Shown here in pieces: positions 1 through 6,149 of a stretch of 11,974 nt of DNA; position 1 is the stretch's first letter; each line of letters begins with the position of its first letter. Made by a program: the position numbers and the translations under genes. The notes beneath the pieces were generated by a model, which was not told where the DNA came from, did no database searches, and saw nothing but the letters and a program-made list of their open reading frames with translations. Origin of the DNA: an uncultured Clostridia bacterium (GTDB lineage: Bacteria > Bacillota > Clostridia > Oscillospirales > Ruminococcaceae); the NCBI GenBank assembly GCA_945947715.1, contig CAMEYZ010000052.1, positions 1 to 11,974 on the forward strand, in the 5' to 3' direction.

Positions 1-168
1 TATCATAGAATTGAAATATGTAATATGAAGGTGAAGAAAGTTACTCAAAGATACAGTTTCAAATATTTCTTTATCAGATGTTTTGAAAAGATCCTTGAAG
101 GGTAATATTTCTTTCTGTATCAGATATTATTGTTGTAATGAAAAGAAGCGGATATATCATTAAGGGTA

Positions 169-180
169 CTGAAATTTCAG
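169..180. repeat. 12-bp palindrome CTGAAATTTCAG, copy 1
   Basis: This is a perfect palindrome inside the first repeat unit. It recurs unchanged at 278-289 and 488-499. Both half-sites are conserved even where the surrounding repeat has drifted, which is the pattern expected of a dimeric protein site or a structural motif. No binding protein can be named from the sequence. Confidence 0.7.
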
Positions 181-277
181 AATGAAGGTTGATTATTAAA
201 ATTTGCATCCTATCAAAGAATTAGAATATGTAATATGAATGTAAAGGAAGATAGAAGAGTATATTTCTTGAAGGGTA

Positions 278-289
278 CTGAAATTTCAG
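278..289. repeat. 12-bp palindrome CTGAAATTTCAG, copy 2
   Basis: This is an identical copy of the palindrome at 169-180. It lies 109 bp downstream of it at the same place within the repeat unit. Confidence 0.7.
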
Positions 290-487
290 AATGAAGGTTG
301 ATTATATAATTTACATCCTATCATAGAATTGAAATATGTAATATGAAGGTGAAGAAAGTTACTCAAAGATACAGTTTCAAATATTTCTTTATCAGATGTT
401 TTGAAAAGATCCTTGAAGGGTAATATTTCTTTCTGTATCAGATATTATTGTTGTAATGAAAAGAAGCGGATATATCTTGAAGGGGTA

Positions 488-499
488 CTGAAATTTCAG
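488..499. repeat. 12-bp palindrome CTGAAATTTCAG, copy 3
   Basis: This is the third identical copy, 210 bp beyond the second. It sits in the most diverged repeat unit, yet the 12 bases are unchanged. Confidence 0.7.
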
Positions 500-578
500 A
501 ATGAAGATTGATATATAATTTGCATCTTATCGGAGAAGCTGAAATATGAAGGTGAAGGTTAATTATATGATATACCTG

Positions 579-598
579 TTGCATTTATAAAAGTGCAA
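579..598. repeat. Small inverted repeat
   Basis: TTGCATTT and AAGTGCAA form an 8-bp stem with one G-T pair around the loop ATAA. No T-run follows, so it is not a standard terminator. It lies just right of the repeat array and left of the palindromes that precede the resolvase gene. Apart from these inverted repeats I see no gene in 560-878. Confidence 0.4.
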
Positions 599-723
599 TT
601 AGGGTACTTATTGAACCTTAACTTTTAGCGAAGAAACCTTTGTATTTGTAATGATCTGTTTGAATTATTATGAATATATGTTTGATTTTACGTTTCTTAA
701 TAACAATAGTAGTAATCCTAAAA

Positions 724-762
724 TATACTAATCAATAAAACAGATATCTGTTTTAGTATACT
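724..762. promoter_or_regulatory. 18-bp palindrome with outer TATACT arms
   Basis: AAAACAGATATCTGTTTT at 737-754 is a perfect 18-bp palindrome. It is flanked by TATACTA (724-730) and TAGTATA (754-760), which form an outer, offset inverted repeat. AGTATACT (755-762) is itself an 8-bp palindrome. The structure lies about 117 bp upstream of the start codon of the small serine recombinase. Resolvases and invertases commonly act at, and repress from, dyad sites next to their own gene, so an operator or recombination subsite is plausible. The assignment is inference. Confidence 0.5.
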
Positions 763-783
763 TTTACAGTTATGTTGATGTGG

Positions 784-840
784 TGTCTGAAAAGTAGTTT
801 CTGAATAAATGATTAACTGCGAGAACATTCTTTTCAGACA
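784..840. promoter_or_regulatory. 11-bp inverted repeat with 35-bp spacer
   Basis: TGTCTGAAAAG (784-794) and CTTTTCAGACA (830-840) are exact inverted copies separated by 35 bp. They end about 25 bp before the ribosome binding site of the small serine recombinase. In RNA they could form a long-loop hairpin in the leader. In DNA they resemble paired recombinase-binding half sites. No T-run follows, so an ordinary terminator is unlikely. Confidence 0.5.
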
Positions 841-878
841 TCCGCAATGTAACTGACGTTTTCGAAGGAGGGTTAGGC

Positions 879-1526
879 ATGAGTGATAACCGCATATTTG
901 GGTATTGTAGGGTGTCCTCAAAAGAACAAAATTTAGATAGGCAAATCCAGCGTTTATTCGAGAGCGGAGTCGAAGAGCGAAATATTATTACAGAAAAACA
1001 ATCCGGTAAAGACTTTCAGCGACCTAAGTATCAGATGCTAAAAAATCAATTTCTGAGACCTGGAGACGTTCTTGTGCTTACGGAGTTTGATCGTCTTGGA
1101 AGAAATTATGAAGAGATAAAAAAAGAGTATCAAGAGCTTACTGACAAAGGGGTTATTATTCGATTTCTCGAAAATGCGATGTTGGGTACTTATAATAAAT
1201 CTGACCTTGAAAAAAAGCTTATAGCAAATTTGATGTTTGAGCTGCTTGCATACATATCCGAGAAGGAACGTCTAAAAATCAGACAAAGATGTAATGAAGG
1301 TATTCAAAATGCAAAGCAGCAAGGCATCAAATTTGGGAGACCTTCAATTCCAATACCATCAAACTGGAATGAGGTTATCTCACTTTGGAAAAAAGGAGAG
1401 ATAACCGCTGTTAAAGCAATGGAGCTTACCAAGTTAAAGCGTACAACCTTTTATAAACTGGCAAAGCAGACAAACGCAGCAGAAAAGGACACAAATGGTA
1501 CTGAGTCTTATTCTAATGCATCATAA
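879..1526 (+). CDS. Small serine recombinase, resolvase/invertase family
   Basis: This is a 215-residue site-specific DNA recombinase that would cut and rejoin two DNA sites through a 5'-phosphoserine link. The N-terminal catalytic domain (about 4-140) opens with GYCRVSS. Ser13 aligns with the catalytic Ser10 of gamma-delta resolvase. EFDRLGRN supplies the active-site arginines Arg72 and Arg75, and ISEKERLKIRQR is the E-helix region. A short C-terminal helix-turn-helix (about 162-196, ITAVKAMELTKLKRTTFYKL) matches the Tn3/Tn552 resolvase and Pin/Hin invertase plan, and the length is normal for that group. A strong AAGGAGG 7 nt upstream supports this start. The gene is AT-rich like the flanking repeats and unlike the genes right of 3450. 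It is not possible to tell resolvase from invertase here. Candidate sites are the palindromes just upstream and the repeat array. Confidence 0.93.
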   Translation: MSDNRIFGYCRVSSKEQNLDRQIQRLFESGVEERNIITEKQSGKDFQRPKYQMLKNQFLRPGDVLVLTEFDRLGRNYEEIKKEYQELTDKGVIIRFLENAMLGTYNKSDLEKKLIANLMFELLAYISEKERLKIRQRCNEGIQNAKQQGIKFGRPSIPIPSNWNEVISLWKKGEITAVKAMELTKLKRTTFYKLAKQTNAAEKDTNGTESYSNAS

Positions 1527-1539
1527 TTATTATGTAAAG

Positions 1540-1557
1540 TATTCATAGTAATGAATA
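1540..1557. repeat. Short hairpin after the small recombinase gene
   Basis: TATTCAT and ATGAATA form a 7-bp AT-only stem around the loop AGTA, 14 nt after the stop codon. There is no convincing T-run. The 12-mer CATAATTATTAT occurs at 1522-1533 and again at 1574-1585, bracketing the hairpin. It may be a weak terminator or low-complexity sequence. Confidence 0.3.
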
Positions 1558-1610
1558 TATCAACTTACTAAAGCATAATTATTATCAACAAATCATCCGG
1601 GGGGTACATA

Positions 1611-1742
1611 ATGAATAATAATTTAGTTGCAGAAAATCATTACAAGAGCAAAACCAACGATGAGAAATCAACTGCAGTCACAAAAGCAGTGGAAAAAATG
1701 ATAAACAGAGCACTATTGCAGGCAATTGCTGTTAAAAAATAA
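1611..1742 (+). CDS. Small hypothetical protein between two recombinases
   Basis: This is a 43-codon open frame starting MNNNLVAENHYKSK and ending AIAVKK before TAA. A G-rich ribosome-binding-like stretch, GGGGGG (1599-1604), lies 6 nt before the ATG. The peptide is basic and lysine-rich. It has a polar N-terminal half and a probable amphipathic helix at about 20-43 (STAVTKAVEKMINRALLQAIA). It has no membrane segment, signal peptide or recognisable motif. It lies 84 nt after the small recombinase and about 100 nt before the large one, on the same strand. Small helical proteins near serine recombinases can act as directionality or accessory factors, but nothing in the sequence proves that here. 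I do not recognise the family. Confidence 0.5.
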   Translation: MNNNLVAENHYKSKTNDEKSTAVTKAVEKMINRALLQAIAVKK

Positions 1743-1753
1743 TACTAAAGCAC

Positions 1754-1782
1754 TTGAATAATTAAATAGAATATGGTATAAT
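1754..1782 (+). promoter_or_regulatory. Extended -10 promoter for the large recombinase
   Basis: TTGAAT (1754-1759) and TATAAT (1777-1782) are separated by 17 bp. TGG directly precedes the -10, giving the extended -10 form TGnTATAAT. Transcription would start near 1789, leaving a leader of about 55 nt with AAAGGAG (1827-1833) ahead of the ATG at 1844. The -10 lies within the left arm of the inverted repeat at 1771-1811, so a protein bound there would occlude the promoter. Confidence 0.7.
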
Positions 1783-1811
1783 TATCTTGTATTCAGATAA
1801 CTATACCATAT
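1771..1811. promoter_or_regulatory. 17-bp-arm inverted repeat over the promoter start site
   Basis: The arms 1771-1787 and 1795-1811 (ATATGGTATA ... TATACCATAT at their ends) match at 16 of 17 positions across a 7-nt spacer. The left arm contains the TATAAT box, and the expected transcription start falls in the spacer. An operator for autoregulation of the integrase is the most likely role. A hairpin followed by TTTTGTTT could also act as an AT-rich terminator for transcripts arriving from the left. Confidence 0.6.
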
Positions 1812-1843
1812 TTTGTTTATTACCGTAAAGGAGTAACAAAGAT

Positions 1844-3421
1844 ATGAGTATTAGTGTAGCAATTTATGTCAGACTGTCGGACGAGGACAGAAACAAGAAA
1901 TACAAGGGAGATGAAAGCGAGAGTATACAGAACCAGAAGTCAATGTTGACCGAATATTGCCGTGAGCGCAACTGGGAGATATACGATATTTACAATGATG
2001 AAGATTACAGCGGTACAGACAGCAGCAGACCAGAGTTTAACAGAATGATTGCCGATTGTGAAAGCGGACGTGTAAACCTTGTATTGTGCAAACACCAAGA
2101 CCGTTTTGCAAGAGATAATGAAGTTGTCAACCATTACATACACGACAAGTTTTTAGAGTGGGGCGTTAGATTTAAGAGTGTTATTGACCACATTGACACG
2201 GACGATGAAAACACCAAGAAGCAGAGCCAGATATTAGCCTTGACAAGTGAGTGGTACTGCGAGGACACAAGCAAGAAAATAAAAAGTGTATTACAGCACA
2301 AGCGAGAGCAGGGGCAGTTTGTCGGAAGCTTTGCCCCATATGGGTACACTGTTGACCCCAAGGACAAGCACCACCTTGTAATTGACCCCGATGCAGCGGA
2401 GAATGTCAGATTGATATTTGACTTGTATGTACAGGGCAATGGATATAGGGCAATTGCGATTGAATTAAACAACCGAGGCATACCAAGTCCGACACAATAC
2501 AAGCAGATGAAGGGGAGCAAGTATTGTAACAAAAAGGTTGAGAAAAGCGCAAGCAAGGGATTTTGGACATTATCTACCATTACAAGAATAATTCAAAATG
2601 AAACATACACAGGGACACTTGTACAGGGTAAATCTCATAGTGTCAGTTACAAGAACCATAAAAGGAAGCCTGTGCCAAGTGAGGAATGGTCAAGAAATCC
2701 CGATGCCCACGAAGCTATTATTGACCCTGAAACGTGGCATAAGGTACAGGACAGAATTTCTAAAAAAACGCGGGTAAGCAAGACCACACAGACATTATTG
2801 CTGTTTTCGGGTAAGCTTAAGTGTGCTGTTTGCGGTGCACATATGAAGGAACACCCATACTGGAATAAGGCACATACAATAAAGTACCACAGTTATAGAT
2901 GTGCTACCTATGACAACGGAGCGATGAACTGTGCCAATGCAAAGAGCATAAGTCAATTACAGCTTGAAGCATTTTTTGTAAAGCAGATAAATACCCAAAT
3001 AAGGCAGTTTTGTAATACCAACAAATTAACGTTACTTGACAAGCACCAAGAAAAAATTGATACCTTGACAGGTACAATAAATTTATATAAAGAGCAGATT
3101 ACAGATAAAGAAAACAAGGTTACAAAAATGTATGAAGATTACCTTGACGGCACAATTTCTGCGGAGCAGTACAAGATTATTAGCAATAAGTTTACCGACA
3201 CCATAGCAGAATTGAAAGCCAAGTGTGAAAACATACAGGGGCAGATTGCACACATTGAAAGTATTAAGGCAGAGGAAGCCGACAAAAAGGCTATAATCAA
3301 CAAGTACCTTTATGTTGACAAGCTGACCAGAGAAATAGTTGATGACTTTATAGATACTGTTTACATAGGTGAATACGAGGCAGGCAAAGACCGCAAGATT
3401 ACCATTGATTGGAAAATATAG
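1844..3421 (+). CDS. Large serine recombinase (integrase/TnpX class)
   Basis: This 525-residue recombinase is of the type that integrates and excises phages, Tn4451/Tn5397-like transposons and skin-like elements. The catalytic domain (about 4-150) begins IYVRLSDEDR with Ser12 as nucleophile. HQDRFARD supplies Arg87 and Arg90. The recombinase domain follows (about 158-300: FVGSFAPYGY, LIFDLYVQGNGYRAIA, YTGTLVQGK). A zinc ribbon comes next, with Cys327/Cys330 (CAVC) and Cys353/Cys363. A charged coiled coil (about 400-480) precedes the C-terminal tail LTREIVDDFIDTVYIGEY. The length and domain order are complete. AAAGGAG 10 nt upstream supports the start. The gene ends with TAG TAA TAA in a row, and the next open frame, in the same phase, is a beheaded amidase gene. 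Its position at the element edge next to the target gene is typical of integrases. Confidence 0.95.
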   Translation: MSISVAIYVRLSDEDRNKKYKGDESESIQNQKSMLTEYCRERNWEIYDIYNDEDYSGTDSSRPEFNRMIADCESGRVNLVLCKHQDRFARDNEVVNHYIHDKFLEWGVRFKSVIDHIDTDDENTKKQSQILALTSEWYCEDTSKKIKSVLQHKREQGQFVGSFAPYGYTVDPKDKHHLVIDPDAAENVRLIFDLYVQGNGYRAIAIELNNRGIPSPTQYKQMKGSKYCNKKVEKSASKGFWTLSTITRIIQNETYTGTLVQGKSHSVSYKNHKRKPVPSEEWSRNPDAHEAIIDPETWHKVQDRISKKTRVSKTTQTLLLFSGKLKCAVCGAHMKEHPYWNKAHTIKYHSYRCATYDNGAMNCANAKSISQLQLEAFFVKQINTQIRQFCNTNKLTLLDKHQEKIDTLTGTINLYKEQITDKENKVTKMYEDYLDGTISAEQYKIISNKFTDTIAELKAKCENIQGQIAHIESIKAEEADKKAIINKYLYVDKLTREIVDDFIDTVYIGEYEAGKDRKITIDWKI

Positions 3422-3466
3422 TAATAAGCAAAAACTACAGTTAAGACATACGCACCACACGGTGGC
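3419..3466. other. Probable element/chromosome junction (attR-like)
   Basis: Three in-frame stops (TAG TAA TAA, 3419-3427) close the recombinase. The following frame reads about 10 residues unrelated to amidases and then HGG at 3458-3466, a conserved zinc-site motif of Amidase_3 enzymes. CACC-ACAC-GGTG (3453-3464) is a short dyad at the changeover. Base composition shifts from AT-rich to moderate GC at this point. The crossover probably lies in about 3445-3470, where element and amidase sequence would share a short core. The exact bases cannot be fixed without the empty site or the left end. Confidence 0.55.
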
Positions 3467-4024
3467 ATGGACGGAGGCTGCTCCACTGCAGACGGTATCC
3501 CCGAAAAGGGCATCAATCTTAATATTATGCTGACTGTCCGCGATATGGCGCAGATATTCGGCTACACCACCGTAACTACCCGCGACAGCGATATGTCCAT
3601 ACATGACAGCGGCGTGGAGGGTATCCGCGCTCAGAAGATATCCGATATGGAAAATCGTCTGGAAATTTTCAACAAATATCCCAATTCAGTCTGCGTTTCC
3701 ATTCATCAGAACACCTACACCGACCCCCAATTCAAGGGTGCGCAGATGTTCTACTCCTCGGCAAACTCCGAAAGTGCGCGGCTTGCTACCACTCTTCAGA
3801 ATCTTTTCAGAGAGAATCTCCAGCCCTACAATGACCGCGAAACCAAGCTCTGCGGCAGCGAGCTGTACCTCTGTCATTTCTGCAACAATCCTGCTGTAAT
3901 GGCGGAATGTGGCTTCTTATCCAATCCAGAGGAAGCGGCAATGCTCACCGATGAAGCCTATCAGCAAAAGACTGCTTTCACTATTTTTGAGGGGATAAAT
4001 CAGTTTTTGACGCAGGATAAATGA
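3467..4024 (+). CDS. N-acetylmuramoyl-L-alanine amidase, 5'-truncated by the element
   Basis: This is the C-terminal part of an Amidase_3 (CwlD/LytC catalytic type) zinc enzyme that cleaves the bond between muramic acid and the peptide stem of peptidoglycan. The open frame extends up to 3428 and includes HGG just before the ATG at 3467, so that ATG falls inside the domain and lacks a ribosome binding site. Counting from it, PEKGINLN holds zinc ligand Glu13, SIHQN holds zinc ligand His80, and MAECGFLSNPEE holds the catalytic Glu147. The signal peptide or membrane anchor and the first beta strand (usually ending DPGHGG) are absent. An intrinsic terminator follows. The family resembles CwlD-like amidases, which in spore formers help build cortex peptidoglycan. 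As it stands the product should be inactive or not made, unless the upstream element excises and rejoins the gene. I prefer an interrupted gene to a decayed one because the remaining frame is intact. Confidence 0.85.
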   Translation: MDGGCSTADGIPEKGINLNIMLTVRDMAQIFGYTTVTTRDSDMSIHDSGVEGIRAQKISDMENRLEIFNKYPNSVCVSIHQNTYTDPQFKGAQMFYSSANSESARLATTLQNLFRENLQPYNDRETKLCGSELYLCHFCNNPAVMAECGFLSNPEEAAMLTDEAYQQKTAFTIFEGINQFLTQDK

Positions 4025-4030
4025 TATGCA

Positions 4031-4060
4031 AAAGAGTCCCGTAAATAGCGGGGCTTTTTT
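4031..4060 (+). terminator. Intrinsic terminator after the amidase
   Basis: AGTCCCG (4035-4041) pairs with CGGGGCT (4049-4055), including one G-T pair, around a 7-nt loop and is followed by TTTTTT. It begins 7-10 nt after the amidase stop and precedes the uvrB promoter. Confidence 0.8.
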
Positions 4061-4076
4061 CATTATAAAAATCCTC

Positions 4077-4105
4077 TTGACAACACAGACTAAATGTATT
4101 ATCAT
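4077..4105 (+). promoter_or_regulatory. uvrB promoter
   Basis: A consensus TTGACA -35 (4077-4082) and TATCAT -10 (4100-4105) are spaced 17 bp apart. Transcription would start near 4112, about 30 nt before the uvrB start codon. This shows that the in-frame ATG at 4094 lies inside the promoter and cannot be the translation start. Confidence 0.8.
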
Positions 4106-4111
4106 ATAAAT

Positions 4112-4125
4112 AGTACATTTGTTTC
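4112..4125. promoter_or_regulatory. Possible LexA (SOS) box at the uvrB start site
   Basis: AGTACATTTGTTTC matches the Gram-positive LexA consensus CGAACRNRYGTTYC at 11 of 14 positions and overlaps the expected transcription start. uvrB is a classical SOS gene in Firmicutes, so a weak LexA site here makes sense. One half site is imperfect (GTAC instead of GAAC), so the call is tentative. Confidence 0.4.
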
Positions 4126-4141
4126 AGGAAAGGACAGAATT

Positions 4142-6106
4142 ATGGATAAATTTGAACTCGTTTCCGATTACAAGCCCGCAGGCGATCAGCCCCAGGCTAT
4201 CGAAAGGCTTGTGAACGGCATCAATTCGGGCATGCACGAACAGACCCTCATGGGCGTTACAGGCTCCGGCAAGACCTTCACTATGGCAAGCGTTATCGCA
4301 CAGCTTAACCGTCCCACCCTTGTGCTGGCTCACAACAAGACCCTTGCGGCGCAGCTCTGCTCCGAGTTCAAGGAGTTCTTCCCTCACAATGCTGTGGAAT
4401 ATTTCGTCTCCTACTACGACTACTACCAGCCCGAAGCCTATATCCCCTCCACCGACTCATTCATCGAAAAGGACAGCGCCATTAACGATGAGATAGACAA
4501 GCTCCGTCACTCCGCCACCCTCGCACTTTCCGAACGCAGAGATGTTATCATAGTGGCTTCCGTGTCCTGCATATACTCCCTCGGCTCCCCCGAGGATTAC
4601 CGTACCAACGTCATTTCTCTGCGCACGGGGCTTGAGCTTTCCCGAGAAGACCTGCTGGGCAGGCTGGTGGCCATCCAGTACGAGCGCAATGATGTAAACT
4701 TTGTACGCAACAAGTTCCGCGTCCGGGGCGATGTGGTGGAGATATTTCCCGCAGGCTCCGCGGAAAATGCTATACGCGTGGAGTTTTTCGGCGACGAAAT
4801 AGACCGCATTTCCGAAATTCAGGTAGTCACGGGCAATGTCATTGCTACCCTTTCTCATGCGGCCATATATCCCGCTTCCCACTATGTGGTGAACAAGGAA
4901 AAAATCCACGCTGCCGCAGAAGAGATAGAAGCCGAAATGAAGGAGCGCATCAAATATTTCAAGGACCACGATCAGCTCATCGAGGCGCAGCGCATTGAAC
5001 AGCGCACCCTGTACGACATCGAAATGCTGGAGGAGATAGGATTTTGCAAGGGCATCGAAAACTACTCCCGAATCCTGTCGGGACGTGCTCCCGGAAGCAC
5101 TCCCTATACCCTTCTGGACCACTTCCCCGATGACTATGTCCTGTTCGTGGACGAGAGCCATGTATCGCTCCCGCAGGTAAGAGGAATGTCCGCTGGCGAC
5201 CGTGGCAGAAAAAATGTCCTTATAGATTACGGCTTCCGTCTGCCGTCGGCGCTGGACAATCGTCCTCTGAATTTCGACGAATTTCAGTCGAAGATAAATC
5301 AGGCAATATACGTTTCCGCCACTCCCGGCGATTTTGAAAAGGAACACTCCTCTCAGATTGTAGAGCAGGTCATCCGTCCTACGGGACTTATCGACCCGGA
5401 GATAATCGTTAAGCCGGTTGAGGGACAGATAGAGGACCTGCTGTCCGAGATCAACATGAGGACTGCAAAAAGAGAGCGAGTTCTCGTCACCACACTCACA
5501 AAGAAAATGGCGGAGGACCTCACCGACTTCCTTTCGGGCATGGGCGTGAAGGTCAGGTACATGCACCACGATATCGACACTATCGAGCGAATGGAAATAA
5601 TCCGCGACCTGCGCTTAGGCGAGTTCGACGTGCTGGTGGGAATAAATCTGCTCCGTGAGGGACTGGATATCCCTGAGGTGTCTCTCGTGGCGATACTTGA
5701 CGCCGACAAGGAGGGCTTCCTCCGTTCGGAAAGCTCGCTGATACAGACCATAGGACGTGCTGCCCGAAACAGCGAGGGCAAGGTCATAATGTACGCAGAT
5801 TCGGTGACCCGCTCCATGGAAAATGCCATAACCGAAACCGAACGCCGCCGCAGCCTGCAGATGAAATTCAACGAGGAACACGGCATCGTGCCGAAAACTA
5901 TCATCAAGGACGTAAGAGACGTTATCGAAATTTCCACAAAGGCGGAAACATCGAAAAAGACCTCAAAGAAAAAGCTGACCGAAAGAGAGCGTCAGGAGCT
6001 TATCGAAAAGATGACGATCGAAATGAAAAATGCTGCGAAAATGCTTGAATTTGAGCATGCGGCTTTTCTCCGCGACAAGATCAAGGAGCTTAAGGGAATA
6101 AAATAA
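4142..6106 (+). CDS. uvrB: Excinuclease ABC subunit B (UvrB)
   Basis: This 654-residue protein is the damage-verifying helicase-like subunit of nucleotide excision repair. It is loaded by UvrA, opens DNA at the lesion with its beta-hairpin, then recruits UvrC. Walker A is GVTGSGKT (38-45). The hairpin region is about 87-117 (YFVSYYDYYQPEAYIPSTDS). Walker B is FVDESH with Asp337/Glu338. Helicase motifs V and VI are GINLLREGLDIPEVSLV and QTIGRAARN. The C-terminal UVR helix pair (about 617-654, LEFEHAAFLRDKIKELKG) is the UvrC/UvrA contact. The length is standard. The start is set by AGGAAAGGA (4126-4134) and the family N-terminus (F-x-L-x-S-x-Y-x-P-x-G-D-Q). No uvrA is next to it in this window. 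It has its own promoter and terminator, so it is probably monocistronic. Confidence 0.98.
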   Translation: MDKFELVSDYKPAGDQPQAIERLVNGINSGMHEQTLMGVTGSGKTFTMASVIAQLNRPTLVLAHNKTLAAQLCSEFKEFFPHNAVEYFVSYYDYYQPEAYIPSTDSFIEKDSAINDEIDKLRHSATLALSERRDVIIVASVSCIYSLGSPEDYRTNVISLRTGLELSREDLLGRLVAIQYERNDVNFVRNKFRVRGDVVEIFPAGSAENAIRVEFFGDEIDRISEIQVVTGNVIATLSHAAIYPASHYVVNKEKIHAAAEEIEAEMKERIKYFKDHDQLIEAQRIEQRTLYDIEMLEEIGFCKGIENYSRILSGRAPGSTPYTLLDHFPDDYVLFVDESHVSLPQVRGMSAGDRGRKNVLIDYGFRLPSALDNRPLNFDEFQSKINQAIYVSATPGDFEKEHSSQIVEQVIRPTGLIDPEIIVKPVEGQIEDLLSEINMRTAKRERVLVTTLTKKMAEDLTDFLSGMGVKVRYMHHDIDTIERMEIIRDLRLGEFDVLVGINLLREGLDIPEVSLVAILDADKEGFLRSESSLIQTIGRAARNSEGKVIMYADSVTRSMENAITETERRRSLQMKFNEEHGIVPKTIIKDVRDVIEISTKAETSKKTSKKKLTERERQELIEKMTIEMKNAAKMLEFEHAAFLRDKIKELKGIK

Positions 6107-6117
6107 ATTTGCTTTTT

Positions 6118-6149
6118 AAAAGCAGCTGAAATTGTTCGGCTGCTTTTTT
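6118..6149 (+). terminator. Intrinsic terminator after uvrB
   Basis: AAAAGCAGCTGAA (6118-6130) pairs with TTCGGCTGCTTTT (6135-6147) with one G-T pair around the tetraloop ATTG. The T-run spans 6144-6149. It starts 11 nt after the uvrB stop codon. Confidence 0.9.

Larger units (their letters stand above)
1..560. repeat. Long direct-repeat array, AT-rich and non-coding
   Basis: The block at 1-158 recurs base for base at 319-476, an exact duplication at a 318-bp offset. It may continue leftward past the window edge. Interleaved are three related units starting near 162, 271 and 480. Each begins with AAGGGTACTGAAATTTCAG (AAGGGGTACTG in the third), runs on to an ATTTGCATCCTATC-like segment, and then to GAATATGTAATATGAA. 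The first unit is 109 bp and the second about 210 bp, because the second contains most of the 158-bp block. The third decays after about 80 bp. The decamer TTGAAGGGTA recurs inside the long block (95-104 and 413-422) and leads into the second and third units. I see no credible open reading frame on either strand. The array could be a recombination or protein-binding locus, or an intergenic repeat family; its function is unknown. Confidence 0.9.

Noticed and set aside
1..560. CRISPR array
   Set aside because: The repeats are long, variable in spacing and nested, with no uniform short repeat and unique spacers, and no cas gene is present.
2134..2580. Minus-strand frame inside the large recombinase gene
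   Set aside because: It is antisense to a clear recombinase domain, without a ribosome binding site or motif.
4094..4141. Upstream in-frame ATG for uvrB adding 16 residues
   Set aside because: It lies between the -35 and the transcription start of the uvrB promoter and has no ribosome binding site. The family N-terminus and AGGAAAGGA support 4142.
4457..5569. Long minus-strand open frame of 370 codons
   Set aside because: It is entirely antisense to uvrB, whose motifs are complete, and the translation shows no recognisable domain. It is a codon-bias shadow.
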